DNA of 40,845 nt from Cenarchaeum sp. (GCA_020027365.1 JAHRAJ010000014.1:1-40845); one strand, 5' to 3'. Counted from the stretch's first letter, positions 25,658 through 34,073 are shown. Numbers and translations: made by a program. The notes: generated from the sequence alone by a model not told the origin.

Positions 25658-25678
25658 CACCGTGCCGTGCGCAGGCGT

Positions 25679-26779
25679 ATGAAACTCGATCAGATTGTCG
25701 ACGGATGTACCGCCCTAGAAAAGGCGATTGCCGGGGAGGAACTCTCCGCCAGCGACGGAATGGAGATTATGGAGTATGACAACCCGCACGTGCTTGGCGC
25801 CGCCGCCGACCTGTTGCGCCGCAACACCGTGGGAAACACCGTCACGTTTGTCGCATCATACTACATGAACTATACCAACGTATGCGCCGCAAGCTGCCAG
25901 ATGTGCGCCTTTTACAGAAAGGGGGGCGAGGACGATGCATACACGCTTACGCCAAAACAGATCGAGCAGCGCGTGGCCGCCGCCGAGCAGATGGGGGCAA
26001 CGGAGGTACACATCGTAGGCGGATTCCATCCAGACCTGCCACTTGACTATTACGAGGACATGATGCGCGCGATAAAGACGGGCCATCCCGCGCTGAACAT
26101 AAAGGCGTTTACCGCGGCCGAGATATTTTTCCTGTCAAAGCTTACAAAGACGTCGGTGCACGAGATTTTATCGCGCCTAAAGGATGCGGGGCTAGACTCG
26201 ATGCCCGGCGGCGGGGCCGAGCTGTTCCACCCCGACGTGCGGCGCCACATCATCCGCGGCAAGTGCACAGGGCAAGAGTGGCTGGATACGATAAAAGAGG
26301 CCCACACCCTTGGCATACGCAGCAATGTCACCATGCTGTACGGCCACATCGAGCGGCCCGAGCACGTGGTGGACCACCTAATCCACATACGCGAGCTGCA
26401 AAAAGCAACGGGCGGGTTTATCACGCTGATTCCGCTAAAGTTTAGCCTTGACAACACAGAGCTGGAAACAGACGGCAAGGTGACCCACGAGTGCTCTAGC
26501 GTGTACGACCTAAAGGTGATCGCACTCTCACGTTTGATGCTAAACGGCGTGCTAGACAACATATCCGTATACTGGGTTGCGTATGGAAAAAAGCTTGCAC
26601 AGGTGGCCCTGTCCTGCGGCGGCAACGATCTTGTCGGCACCGCGTTCTCAGAAGAGGTCTATCGCGCCGCAGGCAAGCCGACGGAATCATCCGTCGGGGA
26701 CTTGGCATCGCTGGTCAAGGAGATCGGGCGCAGTCCCGCACAACGCGACACCTTTTTCAGGCACATCAAGAGGTTTTGA
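25679..26779 (+). CDS. mqnE: Radical SAM aminodeoxyfutalosine synthase (MqnE-like)
   Basis: Radical SAM enzyme joining a SAM-derived adenosyl group to an enolpyruvyl-benzoate in the futalosine route to menaquinone. The [4Fe-4S] motif is YTNVCAASCQMCAFYRKGGEDDAYTL (Cys-X3-Cys-X2-Cys). MqnE-type blocks follow: TEVHIVGGFHPDLPLDYY, NIKAFTAAEIFF, GLDSMPGGGAELFHPDVRRHI, GIRSNVTMLYGHIERPEHVVDHL and a C-terminal NDLVGTAFSEEVYRAAG with RDTFF. The close relative CofH (F420 deazaflavin synthesis) and MqnC share the fold, so the assignment rests on these blocks from memory; CofH is the main alternative. Thaumarchaeal membranes contain menaquinone, which fits. The gene stands alone with its own TATA box. 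Confidence 0.78.
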   Translation: MKLDQIVDGCTALEKAIAGEELSASDGMEIMEYDNPHVLGAAADLLRRNTVGNTVTFVASYYMNYTNVCAASCQMCAFYRKGGEDDAYTLTPKQIEQRVAAAEQMGATEVHIVGGFHPDLPLDYYEDMMRAIKTGHPALNIKAFTAAEIFFLSKLTKTSVHEILSRLKDAGLDSMPGGGAELFHPDVRRHIIRGKCTGQEWLDTIKEAHTLGIRSNVTMLYGHIERPEHVVDHLIHIRELQKATGGFITLIPLKFSLDNTELETDGKVTHECSSVYDLKVIALSRLMLNGVLDNISVYWVAYGKKLAQVALSCGGNDLVGTAFSEEVYRAAGKPTESSVGDLASLVKEIGRSPAQRDTFFRHIKRF

Positions 26780-26806
26780 CACGCAACCGCCCGACGGCAG
26801 ACCCGG

Positions 26807-27094
26807 TCACATGCCGACATTTGGCTTTTTTTCAACCCGTTTGGGACCGCCGCCCCGCCGTCTCCGGGCTCCAAACGATACCAATGCCAGCAAAAACCCG
26901 ACGCCGATCAGCATCCCGGCAAGGGTTCGGACATCCTGATTTTCGCGCTGCATCATGATTAGTTCGTGGGCATCCTCCTCGGACATTCCAGGGGTCCCCA
27001 CAGGGACGAGTGAACCCACATACACGGTGAGCGCAATCCCGACGGACAGCAGGGCCAGCCCTCCCGCCAGAATCCGCTTGTCCACCAGCAGCAT
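26807..27094 (-). CDS. Small protein with two membrane helices
   Basis: Ninety-five residues, topology helix-loop-helix: ILAGGLALLSVGIALTVYVG (about 8-27) and LAGMLIGVGFLLALVSFGA (about 58-76), joined by an acidic loop (GMSEEDAHELIMMQRENQD) and ending in a basic Arg/Lys tail (ARRRRGGGPKRVEKK). By positive-inside reasoning both termini face the cytoplasm. Function unknown. The TATA box at 27115-27122 sits about 25 nt before the ATG at 27094; the longer frame upstream is not needed. Confidence 0.75.
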   Translation of the reverse strand: MLLVDKRILAGGLALLSVGIALTVYVGSLVPVGTPGMSEEDAHELIMMQRENQDVRTLAGMLIGVGFLLALVSFGARRRRGGGPKRVEKKPNVGM

Positions 27095-27114
27095 GCATCG
27101 TGTGTGCAAAGATC

Positions 27115-27122
27115 GTATATAG
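27115..27122 (-). promoter_or_regulatory. TATA box of the two-helix protein gene
   Basis: Minus-strand ctatatac, about 25 nt before the ATG at 27094. Confidence 0.6.
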
Positions 27123-27193
27123 AGTGTGCCTTTTTGCAGGTTGCCAGTCCAACAACCGGTGTCACGGCAGTCGATCATTGCCAACCGTCAAGG

Positions 27194-27937
27194 TCAGCAC
27201 GGATCTGCCAAAGGTCGGGACAGCTCTGTAATCCTTTTGACCTCTTGTACGCTATACTGTCCAGCAGCCACAGCCTTTTTGCCCAGCGATGCATAGGTGT
27301 ACGGACTGCCCAGGTACAGACACAGCAACCGTGAAATCCTCCCGACATCCCCCATTGCAAACGCGACCAGGCCACTTGCCCCATTTTTACCCCCCTTGTT
27401 GCCACTGCCGCCGCCGCCTCCTCCGCCTCCCCACCGGCCGTATAACGCAAGCACCCGGGAGACATCATCGTGCGTCTTGGCGGTAGTCACAATCTTTACG
27501 TGGTTTGAATGCCTCGTCATGCGCGCAAGCCTGCCTGCAAGCGCCGCACCGCCGGGCGTGCCGTCAAAGTCGTGCCACGACACCAGCATTGGCGTGCCCG
27601 ACGATTTGATGGACTTTGCCAGACCCCCATTCCTAGACACCGTCGTATACTCTACATCGATGCTGTACGGGCCATACCCAGCAACCGTCTTGAGGACAGA
27701 GGCCCTCTCGGCCTCGGTTCCAGCAAACATCCCCCCCTCCCGGGGCGGGCGCAACGTGCAGACACACCGTTTCAATTCCCTCCGGGACAGGCGTTCCAGC
27801 ACGTCGGGTACGTCGGACTGCGCCAGAAAGTCCAGCCGCAGCTCTGCCAGCTCTGAAACCCCGAGTGCCTTTTTGGCGGATCGAATCATTGCGTCGGGCC
27901 TTTTTTCTGCCACGGGGACGCATGTTGTGCCGTTCAT
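27194..27937 (-). CDS. aroD: 3-Dehydroquinate dehydratase, type I
   Basis: Dehydrates 3-dehydroquinate to 3-dehydroshikimate through a Schiff base. Visible residues are ELRLD (Glu32, Arg34), the catalytic His in SWHDFDGTP (His122) and the Schiff-base Lys in HVKIVTTAKT (Lys148), with LVAFAMGDVGRISR and SPYTYASLG in the C-terminal half. An 8-Gly run at about 170-177, followed by a Ser/Gly/Asn/Lys segment, is inserted between two conserved blocks and looks like a low-complexity expansion in a surface loop. The ATG overlaps the stop of the upstream dehydroquinate synthase gene by 4 nt (ATGA), so translation is coupled. The longer upstream frame is a shadow of that gene. Third gene of the shikimate operon. 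Confidence 0.93.
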   Translation of the reverse strand: MNGTTCVPVAEKRPDAMIRSAKKALGVSELAELRLDFLAQSDVPDVLERLSRRELKRCVCTLRPPREGGMFAGTEAERASVLKTVAGYGPYSIDVEYTTVSRNGGLAKSIKSSGTPMLVSWHDFDGTPGGAALAGRLARMTRHSNHVKIVTTAKTHDDVSRVLALYGRWGGGGGGGGSGNKGGKNGASGLVAFAMGDVGRISRLLCLYLGSPYTYASLGKKAVAAGQYSVQEVKRITELSRPLADPC

Positions 27938-29091
27938 TTCTCCAGAATATACTCGTCGGCGACTTCCATTCCAAAATGCCTCCCGGCAGCCGGCCTTGCG
28001 TGTACAAGCACCATGTCGCCCTTTTTCAAATGTGTCACCGAGACCAGCCTGCCATCGGACTTGACAAACCTTATGGTCTCTGCATCCTGTGCTATAATCC
28101 CGCCAGCCTCCCCACCGCCCCGCCGGCCGCCACTGCCACCCATCTGGGCCTTTATCATCAGCATCGGGCGCCTCTCGATCTTGGAGCGGCCCACCGTGGC
28201 ACGCCTTGCATTCCCACCAGAATCCAGGATCAGCACCTCGCTTCCAGTCTCCATCTCGGACAGATATTTCGTAGTCCCGTCCGGGGCCAGCGTGTAGCAA
28301 TGAACCGCGCCGGCGTTGACCCGAAAAGGCCTGGGCGACGTAAACGAGGATCCCACCGACTCGTTATGCACCAAAAACAAAAAGTTGGATCTGCTCCCCA
28401 CCAGCATGCCCTCGCCTTTGTGCAGCATGGAGGCCGTATCAACACATACACGCTCGCCGTCGCCGACCTCCCGTATGTCCGTCACCTTGGCCGCCCTGAG
28501 CCTAAACATGCTGCTGCCCAGATACACCGCAGCCGCTCTTACTTGTTCTGCCGATGATGCCGCAAATATCACCCCGTCAACCCCCACCTCCAATATGGAA
28601 AACATCTTGCGCACCTCTGCAGGACTCTTTGCAACCGCGAATATCTTGGTGTGCAGCCTGTGCAGCTTTGCGATGATGTTTTCCAACGGTATTATCTTCC
28701 AGTCCCTGACATCTATGATCACAAAGTCTAGCCCCTCCCCCTCGGCCGCCTCCAGTATATCGTCAATATCCTCGTTTGAGAGAACCGTGAATCTGCGCCC
28801 GACCTTGCCATTTGCCTTTTTCCGCCTCTTGTTCTTGTTCTTCTTCACAGCCCTGCCTGCCCCGGATTTGTCCTTGCGGCTACCGGCACCGCCCACACCC
28901 GTCACAACCACATAGTCTGCATCCGCCGAACAGTACACCGTCTTGACCTTGCCTTCAACCTCTTTTGGAATCAGTCCCGGTTTTGCATACACCGTCTTGA
29001 TGCCCGCCTGGTCCACAAGCTGCCTGATAAATCCGCCCAGCCGCGCCTTTGGAACCTTTGGCTCTATGATGAGCTCCCCGGCCTTAGCCAA
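27934..29091 (-). CDS. 3-Dehydroquinate synthase II (archaeal)
   Basis: Makes 3-dehydroquinate from the ADH synthase product by oxidative deamination and cyclisation, replacing bacterial AroB. Blocks seen: ELIIEPKV at the N-terminus, IDVRDWKIIPLENIIAKL, VGVDGVIF, GSSMFRLRAAKVTDIREVGDGERVCVDT, GEGMLVGSRSNFLFLVHNES, FRVNAGAVHCYTL, YLSEMETGSEVLI and TVGRSKIERRPMLMI. Two stretches stand out as insertions: a Lys/Arg/Gly-rich segment at about 67-99 and a Gly/Arg run (GGSGGRRGGGEAGG) near the C-terminus. The TTG at 29091 gives the normal N-terminus and overlaps the ADH synthase gene by 8 nt; an ATG at 29127 would add 12 basic residues. Second gene of the operon. Confidence 0.92.
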   Translation of the reverse strand: MAKAGELIIEPKVPKARLGGFIRQLVDQAGIKTVYAKPGLIPKEVEGKVKTVYCSADADYVVVTGVGGAGSRKDKSGAGRAVKKNKNKRRKKANGKVGRRFTVLSNEDIDDILEAAEGEGLDFVIIDVRDWKIIPLENIIAKLHRLHTKIFAVAKSPAEVRKMFSILEVGVDGVIFAASSAEQVRAAAVYLGSSMFRLRAAKVTDIREVGDGERVCVDTASMLHKGEGMLVGSRSNFLFLVHNESVGSSFTSPRPFRVNAGAVHCYTLAPDGTTKYLSEMETGSEVLILDSGGNARRATVGRSKIERRPMLMIKAQMGGSGGRRGGGEAGGIIAQDAETIRFVKSDGRLVSVTHLKKGDMVLVHARPAAGRHFGMEVADEYILEK

Positions 29092-29875
29092 TCCTTCCTG
29101 CCGCCTCCTCGGGCGATGCCCCGTCAAATATCACGGCGGCCAACGCCTCCGTTATCCGGGGCGGACTGTCATGTGCAAATATGTTCCTGCCAAACGTCAC
29201 ACCCGCCGCACCCGCGTCCATTACCTCGCGGGTCATCGTCAGGAGATCCATATCGGTCTCGGTCTTGGGACCGCCTGCCACCACGACGGGTACCGGCGTG
29301 CTCTTGACAATCCTTGCAAACGAGTCCACATCGCCGGTATACACCGTCTTTACAATGTCGGCGCCGCACTCTGCGCCAATCCTAGATGCGTGTCCAACCA
29401 CCTCTGGATCGTGCGGATCGCGTATGTTTTCGCCGCGGGGATACATCATTGCCAGCAAAGGAACGCCCCACGCATGACATCTCTCAGAGGTCATCCCAAG
29501 CTGCTCTAGCATCTCGGGCTCTTCGATCCCCCCAATGTTGATGTGCAGTGACACCCCGTCAGCACCAAGCCTGAGGGCCTCCTCGACCGTGCCGGTAAGC
29601 ATCTTGCGGTTTGGTGATGATGATAGCGATGTGCTGCTTGAGAAATGTACCAAAACCCCAATCCCCGCGGGCCGCGGCATCGTTCTGATTATGCCCTTGT
29701 TTATGATGATGCTGGTCAGGCCACGCCCCACACAGTCGTATATCACCGAGTGAGGATCCTCTAGTCCCTTGATCGGGCCGTTGGATATGCCATGATCCAT
29801 CGGTATGCACAGCATTTTGCCATCACGCATAATCCTGTCCATTCTAATCTGGCGGCCCGATACCATGACGTACAT
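29084..29875 (-). CDS. 2-Amino-3,7-dideoxy-D-threo-hept-6-ulosonate synthase
   Basis: Class I aldolase-fold enzyme (ADH synthase, MJ0400 type) that starts the archaeal aromatic amino acid route from aspartate semialdehyde and a 6-deoxy-ketohexose phosphate. Motifs: CIPMDHGISNGPIKGLEDP, DGVSLHINIG, PLLAMMYPRGENI, the Schiff-base Lys in CGADIVKTVYTGD, VVVAGGPKTETD and AAGVTFGRNIF. Sequence alone does not exclude a fructose-bisphosphate aldolase, but overlap with dehydroquinate synthase II and dehydratase genes in one operon makes the aromatic role much more likely. Starts at 29875 or at 29866 (MVSGRQ); the TATA-like element at 29889-29899 is compatible with either. First gene of the operon. Confidence 0.9.
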   Translation of the reverse strand: MYVMVSGRQIRMDRIMRDGKMLCIPMDHGISNGPIKGLEDPHSVIYDCVGRGLTSIIINKGIIRTMPRPAGIGVLVHFSSSTSLSSSPNRKMLTGTVEEALRLGADGVSLHINIGGIEEPEMLEQLGMTSERCHAWGVPLLAMMYPRGENIRDPHDPEVVGHASRIGAECGADIVKTVYTGDVDSFARIVKSTPVPVVVAGGPKTETDMDLLTMTREVMDAGAAGVTFGRNIFAHDSPPRITEALAAVIFDGASPEEAAGRIG

Positions 29876-29888
29876 CGGCCCCGACCCT

Positions 29889-29899
29889 ACTTAAAAATA
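29889..29899. promoter_or_regulatory. TATA-like element of the shikimate operon
   Basis: AT-rich block cttaaaaata about 20-29 nt before the two candidate starts of the ADH synthase gene on the minus strand. On the plus strand it would serve the uncertain frame at 29915. Confidence 0.5.
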
Positions 29900-29914
29900 A
29901 TGTTGCCGTTGATT

Positions 29915-30115
29915 GTGACAGAATGTGAAGCTGGTGGTGCCCAAGGCCAGTCATCGTCCCAACCGACTGCCGTTGCATCACCAATGCCTCAGGCGTGGTT
30001 GCCACAAATGATGTTTAATTGGCCAATAGGAGGCAGGGCGGTGCAGGGGCCGAGTCATGCCCTGTCAACGGAGGCCTCGGCGGCTTGGCCGCGTGTGTTA
30101 CCAGCGGCTTTTTGA
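29915..30115 (+). CDS. Possible small Gln/Pro/Ser-rich protein (uncertain)
   Basis: A 66-codon frame starting at GTG, with a product reading TECEAGGAQGQSSSQPT and MPQAWLPQMMFNWPIGG. An AT-rich element lies about 21 nt upstream. Against it: the last 18 nt overlap the 3' end of the helicase gene on the opposite strand, the second half becomes Ala/Pro-rich, and no domain is seen. It may instead be the far end of a spacer. Confidence 0.25.
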   Translation: MTECEAGGAQGQSSSQPTAVASPMPQAWLPQMMFNWPIGGRAVQGPSHALSTEASAAWPRVLPAAF

Positions 30116-31558
30116 TCCGCCGTATTTTTTGCCGCCGCTGCCACTGCCGCTACCGCCGTCACGTCCGCCGCCGCTGCCGCTACCGCCGTCGCGTCCCCCG
30201 CCAAACCTGCGTCCACCGCCGCCGCCGCCGCCGCCGTCGCGTCCCCCGCCAAACCTGCGTCCGCCACCACTGCCGCTACCGCCGTCGCGTCCGCCGCCGC
30301 CGCCGTCGCGTCCTCCGCCAAACCTGCGTCCGCCGCCGCCGCTACCGCCGTCGCGTCTAAAACTAGATCTGCCCCGGTTTTCACGCGAATATGCGCCATA
30401 CCTCCTTGGCGAGGCATCCCTCTTGAGCGGATCTGGAATCGAGATCTTTATTCCCATCTCTTCGTTGAGATCCCGCAGATCCACCTTGATTTGGCGCTTG
30501 ATCATGTTAAAGTCACCTATCGACGAGTATGAAACAAACGTGATTGCGCGTCCCTTGGCACCAGCCCGAGCCGTCCTGCCAATTCTATGAAAATACGTCA
30601 TGTCCTGATTGGGCACGTCATAGTTTATCACCATCGAGACCCTAGGGACGTCAATCCCCCGTGAGGCCACATCGGTCGCCACCAAAATCTGAGCCTTGCC
30701 CTGCCTAAACCGCGACATGGATGACTCTCTTTTGTTCTGCGACATGTCTCCCTCGATTGCTACCGTGTCAAAGCTTTTTCGCAACATGCGTGCCACATCA
30801 CGTGTTCTGTACTTGGTGGAACAAAACACAATGCACTGCTTGCCATCGTTTTGCTCTAGAAAATTCACCAAATGCTCGGGCTTGTCTCTGTCTTTTATCA
30901 CCAAATACGACTGGTCAATCCCCTCCCCGCTCAGGTCGTCTGCGTCCAGCAAAAACTGCTTGGGGTTGCGCAGATACTCCTCGGCCAGTCGGAGTATGTC
31001 AACGGGCATCGTGGCCGAAAACAGCGACAGCGTCTTGTCTTCAGGGGTCAGCCCCAGTACGTATTTTATGTCGTCGATAAACCCCATATCCAGCATCGTG
31101 TCGGCCTCGTCCAAAACCATGTGGGTCAGATCATCAAACATCACAGTGCCCCTCTTTAGGTGGTCTATCAGCCGACCAGGCGTGGCCACGACAATCTCGG
31201 GGTTTCGCCTCAGCGCATCAAGCTGCGTGTTCATTCCCTGTCCGCCATACACGGTCACGACCTTGATTCCGGTAAACTTGCCAAACTTTTTAATTTCATC
31301 GCTAATCTGGTTTGCAAGCTCGCGGGTCGGTGCCATGACCAGTCCCTGCATCCCGCCACCGGGTTCTATGTTGTTAAGCATCGGAATCCCAAACGCGGCA
31401 GTCTTGCCCGATCCCGTATGGGCCTGCCCCACCACATCCCTGCCCTGCAACAATACAGGTATGGTGGCCTCCTGTATGGGAAACGTATCCTCAAAACCCA
31501 TATTTGCCAACCCTTTCAGTATGGATGTCTTTATCCCCAATTCGTCAAATCTCGTCAT
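30098..31558 (-). CDS. DEAD-box RNA helicase with Gly/Arg-rich tail
   Basis: ATP-dependent RNA helicase for RNA remodelling. All core motifs are present: Q motif FPIQEATIP, motif I AHTGSGKT, Ia APTRELA, Ib TPGRLI, II DEAD, III SAT, IV IVFCST, V DVASRGIDVP and VI HRIGRTARAG, filling about residues 1-370. The last 90 residues are a low-complexity tail made of repeated GGGRRFGGGRDGG-type units, ending KKYGGSKSRW, which would bind RNA nonspecifically or promote condensates. The tail is encoded by GCC/GTC-type trinucleotide repeats at about 30120-30360. ATG start; the nearest AT-rich element (31607-31616) implies a leader of about 25 nt. Resembles cold-induced bacterial/archaeal DEAD helicases. 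Confidence 0.95.
   Translation of the reverse strand: MTRFDELGIKTSILKGLANMGFEDTFPIQEATIPVLLQGRDVVGQAHTGSGKTAAFGIPMLNNIEPGGGMQGLVMAPTRELANQISDEIKKFGKFTGIKVVTVYGGQGMNTQLDALRRNPEIVVATPGRLIDHLKRGTVMFDDLTHMVLDEADTMLDMGFIDDIKYVLGLTPEDKTLSLFSATMPVDILRLAEEYLRNPKQFLLDADDLSGEGIDQSYLVIKDRDKPEHLVNFLEQNDGKQCIVFCSTKYRTRDVARMLRKSFDTVAIEGDMSQNKRESSMSRFRQGKAQILVATDVASRGIDVPRVSMVINYDVPNQDMTYFHRIGRTARAGAKGRAITFVSYSSIGDFNMIKRQIKVDLRDLNEEMGIKISIPDPLKRDASPRRYGAYSRENRGRSSFRRDGGSGGGGRRFGGGRDGGGGGRDGGSGSGGGRRFGGGRDGGGGGGGGRRFGGGRDGGSGSGGGRDGGSGSGSGGKKYGGSKSRW
30120..30357 (-). repeat. Tandem Gly/Arg-coding repeat in the helicase tail
   Basis: GC-rich trinucleotide repeats with larger units: the minus-strand frame encodes three copies of GGGRRFGGGRDGG plus related Gly/Ser/Asp blocks. 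Opposite-strand frames through it are Pro/Arg artefacts. Confidence 0.85.
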
Positions 31559-31606
31559 TTTTTCCTCTTTTTCCTAGCAATGACAAAAGCATTGCCGCCT
31601 CGTCAT

Positions 31607-31616
31607 TATTCTAAAT
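31607..31616 (-). promoter_or_regulatory. TATA-like element of the helicase gene
   Basis: Minus-strand gatttagaat region, about 53 nt before the helicase ATG; would give a short 5' leader, unlike most genes here. Confidence 0.35.
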
Positions 31617-31625
31617 CTAGGCCAG

Positions 31626-33053
31626 ATCTACTACTAATAAACCCTTGATCACGCACGCATGACCACAGCCCCGCCCGCCAACCCGCCCGCCTCCCCATCA
31701 CCCCCAACCAAAAGATCACGAGTTATGATAGGTGATCGTACCGCATGCCGTATGGGCGTGCCCTGCCAAGCATCTGTATGACTGGTTGCGGACGGCGCGG
31801 TCATGGACGGCCAATTGGGGCGGTCAAGGCCAGACAGCGTGCCAGGCGGCAAGATGCAGGTCGGATCAGTGGGTGTCCGAGGAGGTTGTGTGGACGAGTC
31901 TAAGAAAACAGGCCAGGGCAGGCCGAGCTTGGCCGCACAAAAATGGGCCGTGGTCCATTGAAAGCTCGCAACGCCGTCAGCGGCAGTTGTCGCCAGAGAA
32001 AAAACAAAAACCTCGCGTTTGGCACCGGTCCGGCGGCACAGCCGCGCAAGGTTGCTGCAAGGTCGGAACACGCATGCAGGCAGCCGCGTTGTACAAAATG
32101 CCGTCCAAACGCACCTGCCGGGGCGGCACAGCCCCCGGCCGCAAGAGACGCCGCCAATGACATCCCGACAACGCCGACCACGGTGACGGCCCCATACGAC
32201 GATGTCCACAAGCTACAGACACATCACGGTGGCGACTGCCGACTGACAGATGGATCAAAAACCCCCCGCCCCGCCCCGCCCCGCCCAACCAGATGACCAA
32301 CGCGTCAACCGACCAGATGTGACTGTCGGCGTTTACAGCAAGGCTGCCATGACACCAAATGTGTGTGACCGCACAGGGGTAAAGGAGGTCACGACAGTCG
32401 GGCCCAACAGCTTGATGATATGCATGGCATACGCGCCAACAGGAGACGCGCAGGGTCGCGACTGGATCGCCAATGGACCGACGGTCATGCAGATCACCCG
32501 GTCAAGGCAATCCGTATGACGCCATCCGAAGGTATGACGCCGGCCTCACGGATGAATCCAGAATGCCGCGTTTGGTACGGCGGCAGGTTGCAGGTCGCGT
32601 CCCGTGATCGGCAGGCTGCACACAGCGACGGGTGCGGACTCGCCGCGCCGCAGGGCAGATCCGCGAGGTCACGGATCCCGACGACGGTTACGGGGGCGCA
32701 CCGCGGTAGCTGTCGGCCAATGGCGGCGGCAGACGCGTCGGGAGGTCACGGTCTATTTACTGCAGGATGCCACGAGGCTGCGCGGCGCGGCTGTTCATGT
32801 TTGCCACCCGAATACACCATACCGACAACTGCCAAGCGTCCACAGCAGGGCCGTAATCGTCGACCGGCGTGTACGGCATAACGCAAAGGGGTCCTTGGGC
32901 GATGGCGCACATGTGACGCAGCATGGTTCCCATCATCAAGGACGGTGGTTGGGATGGCTCCTACTCCGCCGCCGCCGCCGCCGGCATGTGCCTGCGGAGG
33001 CGGGCCGACCACCCGCCACGCATCACAGCAAAGCGCTGGTTTGCACATATGTG
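31626..33053. other. Large gene-poor GC-rich region
   Basis: About 1.4 kb with no gene I can support on either strand. Open frames lack domains and clear promoters. A TATA-like taataaacc at 31633-31641 precedes a 40-codon Pro/Thr-rich frame at 31659 that I do not call. No tandem repeat structure, rRNA or tRNA was seen apart from the tRNA at its right end. It could be degraded genes, an unrecognised RNA or plain spacer. Confidence 0.6.
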
Positions 33054-33059
33054 AAAAAA
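33054..33059 (-). terminator. T-run terminator of tRNA-Thr
   Basis: Six T on the minus strand immediately after the tRNA 3' end. Confidence 0.6.
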
Positions 33060-33133
33060 GCCAATGATGGGATCTGAACCCACGACCTTTCGCTTACAAG
33101 GCGAATGCTCTAGCCAGGCTGAGCTACATTGGC
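33060..33133 (-). tRNA. tRNA-Thr (anticodon TGT)
   Basis: Seventy-four nucleotides folding as a full cloverleaf: acceptor GCCAATG/CATTGGC, D stem GCTC/GAGC, anticodon stem TTCGC/GCGAA around loop CTTGTAA with anticodon TGT, a 5-nt variable loop, and T stem GTGGG/CCCAT with loop TTCAGAT. No intron and no encoded CCA. Reads ACA codons, plus other ACN through wobble. A TATA box at 33157-33164 and a T-run frame it as a single-gene transcript. Confidence 0.96.
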
Positions 33134-33156
33134 ACGGATTTTTTCCAGTCATGAAG

Positions 33157-33164
33157 CTTTAAAA
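33157..33164 (-). promoter_or_regulatory. TATA box of tRNA-Thr
   Basis: Minus-strand ttttaaag, about 27 nt before the tRNA 5' end. Confidence 0.6.
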
Positions 33165-33656
33165 TGTTATCTCCTTCTGTGACCGCTGTTTGAGTCTTAG
33201 ATTACAACTGTAAATCCGCATTGTTGGAAATAGGACGACCGGTGTGCAAGAATGCCGCATGTGCAAATCCGAATCCGTCAAAATGAGCTAGACGGCCAGT
33301 GCACCGCCGTCAGGACGTGCATTCAACCGTGTCATTTGTGTTGGCCGTTGGAGGGTCGGCCGTCGCATACAATACAGCAACACCGGCCCGTCAGATCGAC
33401 TCCTCCAAAAAAAGCGACGCATTCCCATCTGCAACACCGCATCACCTCGACACATCCCAACCATCCCGTCCAGCCAACACCCAGTGACGGCCACGGCATT
33501 GGCGACCATCTCCTTTCCCATCACCCCCACCAGAGGGAGTGACGTGCTGGTAAACGGGTTGTTATGCGGTGTTTGTTCGGTTATGTGCGGACAAGATTGG
33601 CGGCGGTGGTGGAGAGGGAGGGGGAGACATCCGCCCACCCCAACACCCAACCGCCA
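33165..33656. other. Spacer between tRNA-Thr and the next gene
   Basis: About 490 bp without a supported gene. Frames on both strands have no domain and no matched promoter. Confidence 0.5.
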
Positions 33657-33666
33657 GTTTTTAATA
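33657..33666 (+). promoter_or_regulatory. TATA box of the 87-residue membrane protein gene
   Basis: gtttttaata is centred about 26 nt before the ATG at 33688. Confidence 0.6.
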
Positions 33667-33687
33667 TCCTCGCGTTATGAACAGGGT

Positions 33688-33951
33688 ATGTTGAAGATCA
33701 GGTACATAAGTCCCAGGAAGCTTAGGACAATCATGGGGATGTTTCTGTGTACTGGAGCGGCAGGAATCCTGATCGGGTTGCAGTACAGCACGTTTCACAT
33801 CACGGTGCTAGGAACGATAAACCTGTGCCTTGGAGGGGTCTTTGGCTGGATTCTCCTCACCCAGCCGCCAAGGGATCGTGACAGGCGCAAAAAGGCGCGG
33901 CGGAGCAAAAGCGATGACGGTGCCGGCCTGGACGGCGGTAAAAAACCATAG
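33688..33951 (+). CDS. Small membrane protein with two helices
   Basis: Eighty-seven residues. A basic N-terminus (MLKIRYISPRKLRTIMG) precedes helix 1 (MFLCTGAAGILIGLQYS) and helix 2 (ITVLGTINLCLGGVFGWILL), then a strongly basic tail (PPRDRDRRKKARRSKSDD). Both ends are predicted cytoplasmic. No domain is recognised. The start is set by the TATA box; the longer upstream frame is a GC artefact. Its architecture parallels the two-helix protein at 26807-27094. Confidence 0.75.
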   Translation: MLKIRYISPRKLRTIMGMFLCTGAAGILIGLQYSTFHITVLGTINLCLGGVFGWILLTQPPRDRDRRKKARRSKSDDGAGLDGGKKP

Positions 33952-34073
33952 CGCCAAGCACGGTCCGACAACCACCACTGCACACGACGCAGGGTTGGCA
34001 CCACACGCTGCCGCCGCCCACGGGCGTCAGGAATCCGCCCGTTTTTTCCACCTTCTCTCCCCCCCATAGATTC

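Noticed and set aside
27938..28300. N-terminal extension of the DHQ dehydratase frame
   Set aside because: Lies entirely inside the dehydroquinate synthase II gene in another frame; the real start is the ATGA overlap at 27937.
29084..29875. Calling the aldolase-fold gene a fructose-bisphosphate aldolase
   Set aside because: Its operon with two dehydroquinate-pathway genes makes ADH synthase more likely.
30057..30590. Plus-strand Pro/Arg-rich frame opposite the helicase tail
   Set aside because: Antisense of the Gly/Arg repeat; Pro/Arg content is a direct consequence of the GCC/GTC repeats.
31659..31781. Forty-codon Pro/Thr-rich frame preceded by a TATA-like element at 31633-31641
   Set aside because: Low-complexity composition, no domain; a promoter match alone in an AT-rich patch is weak evidence.
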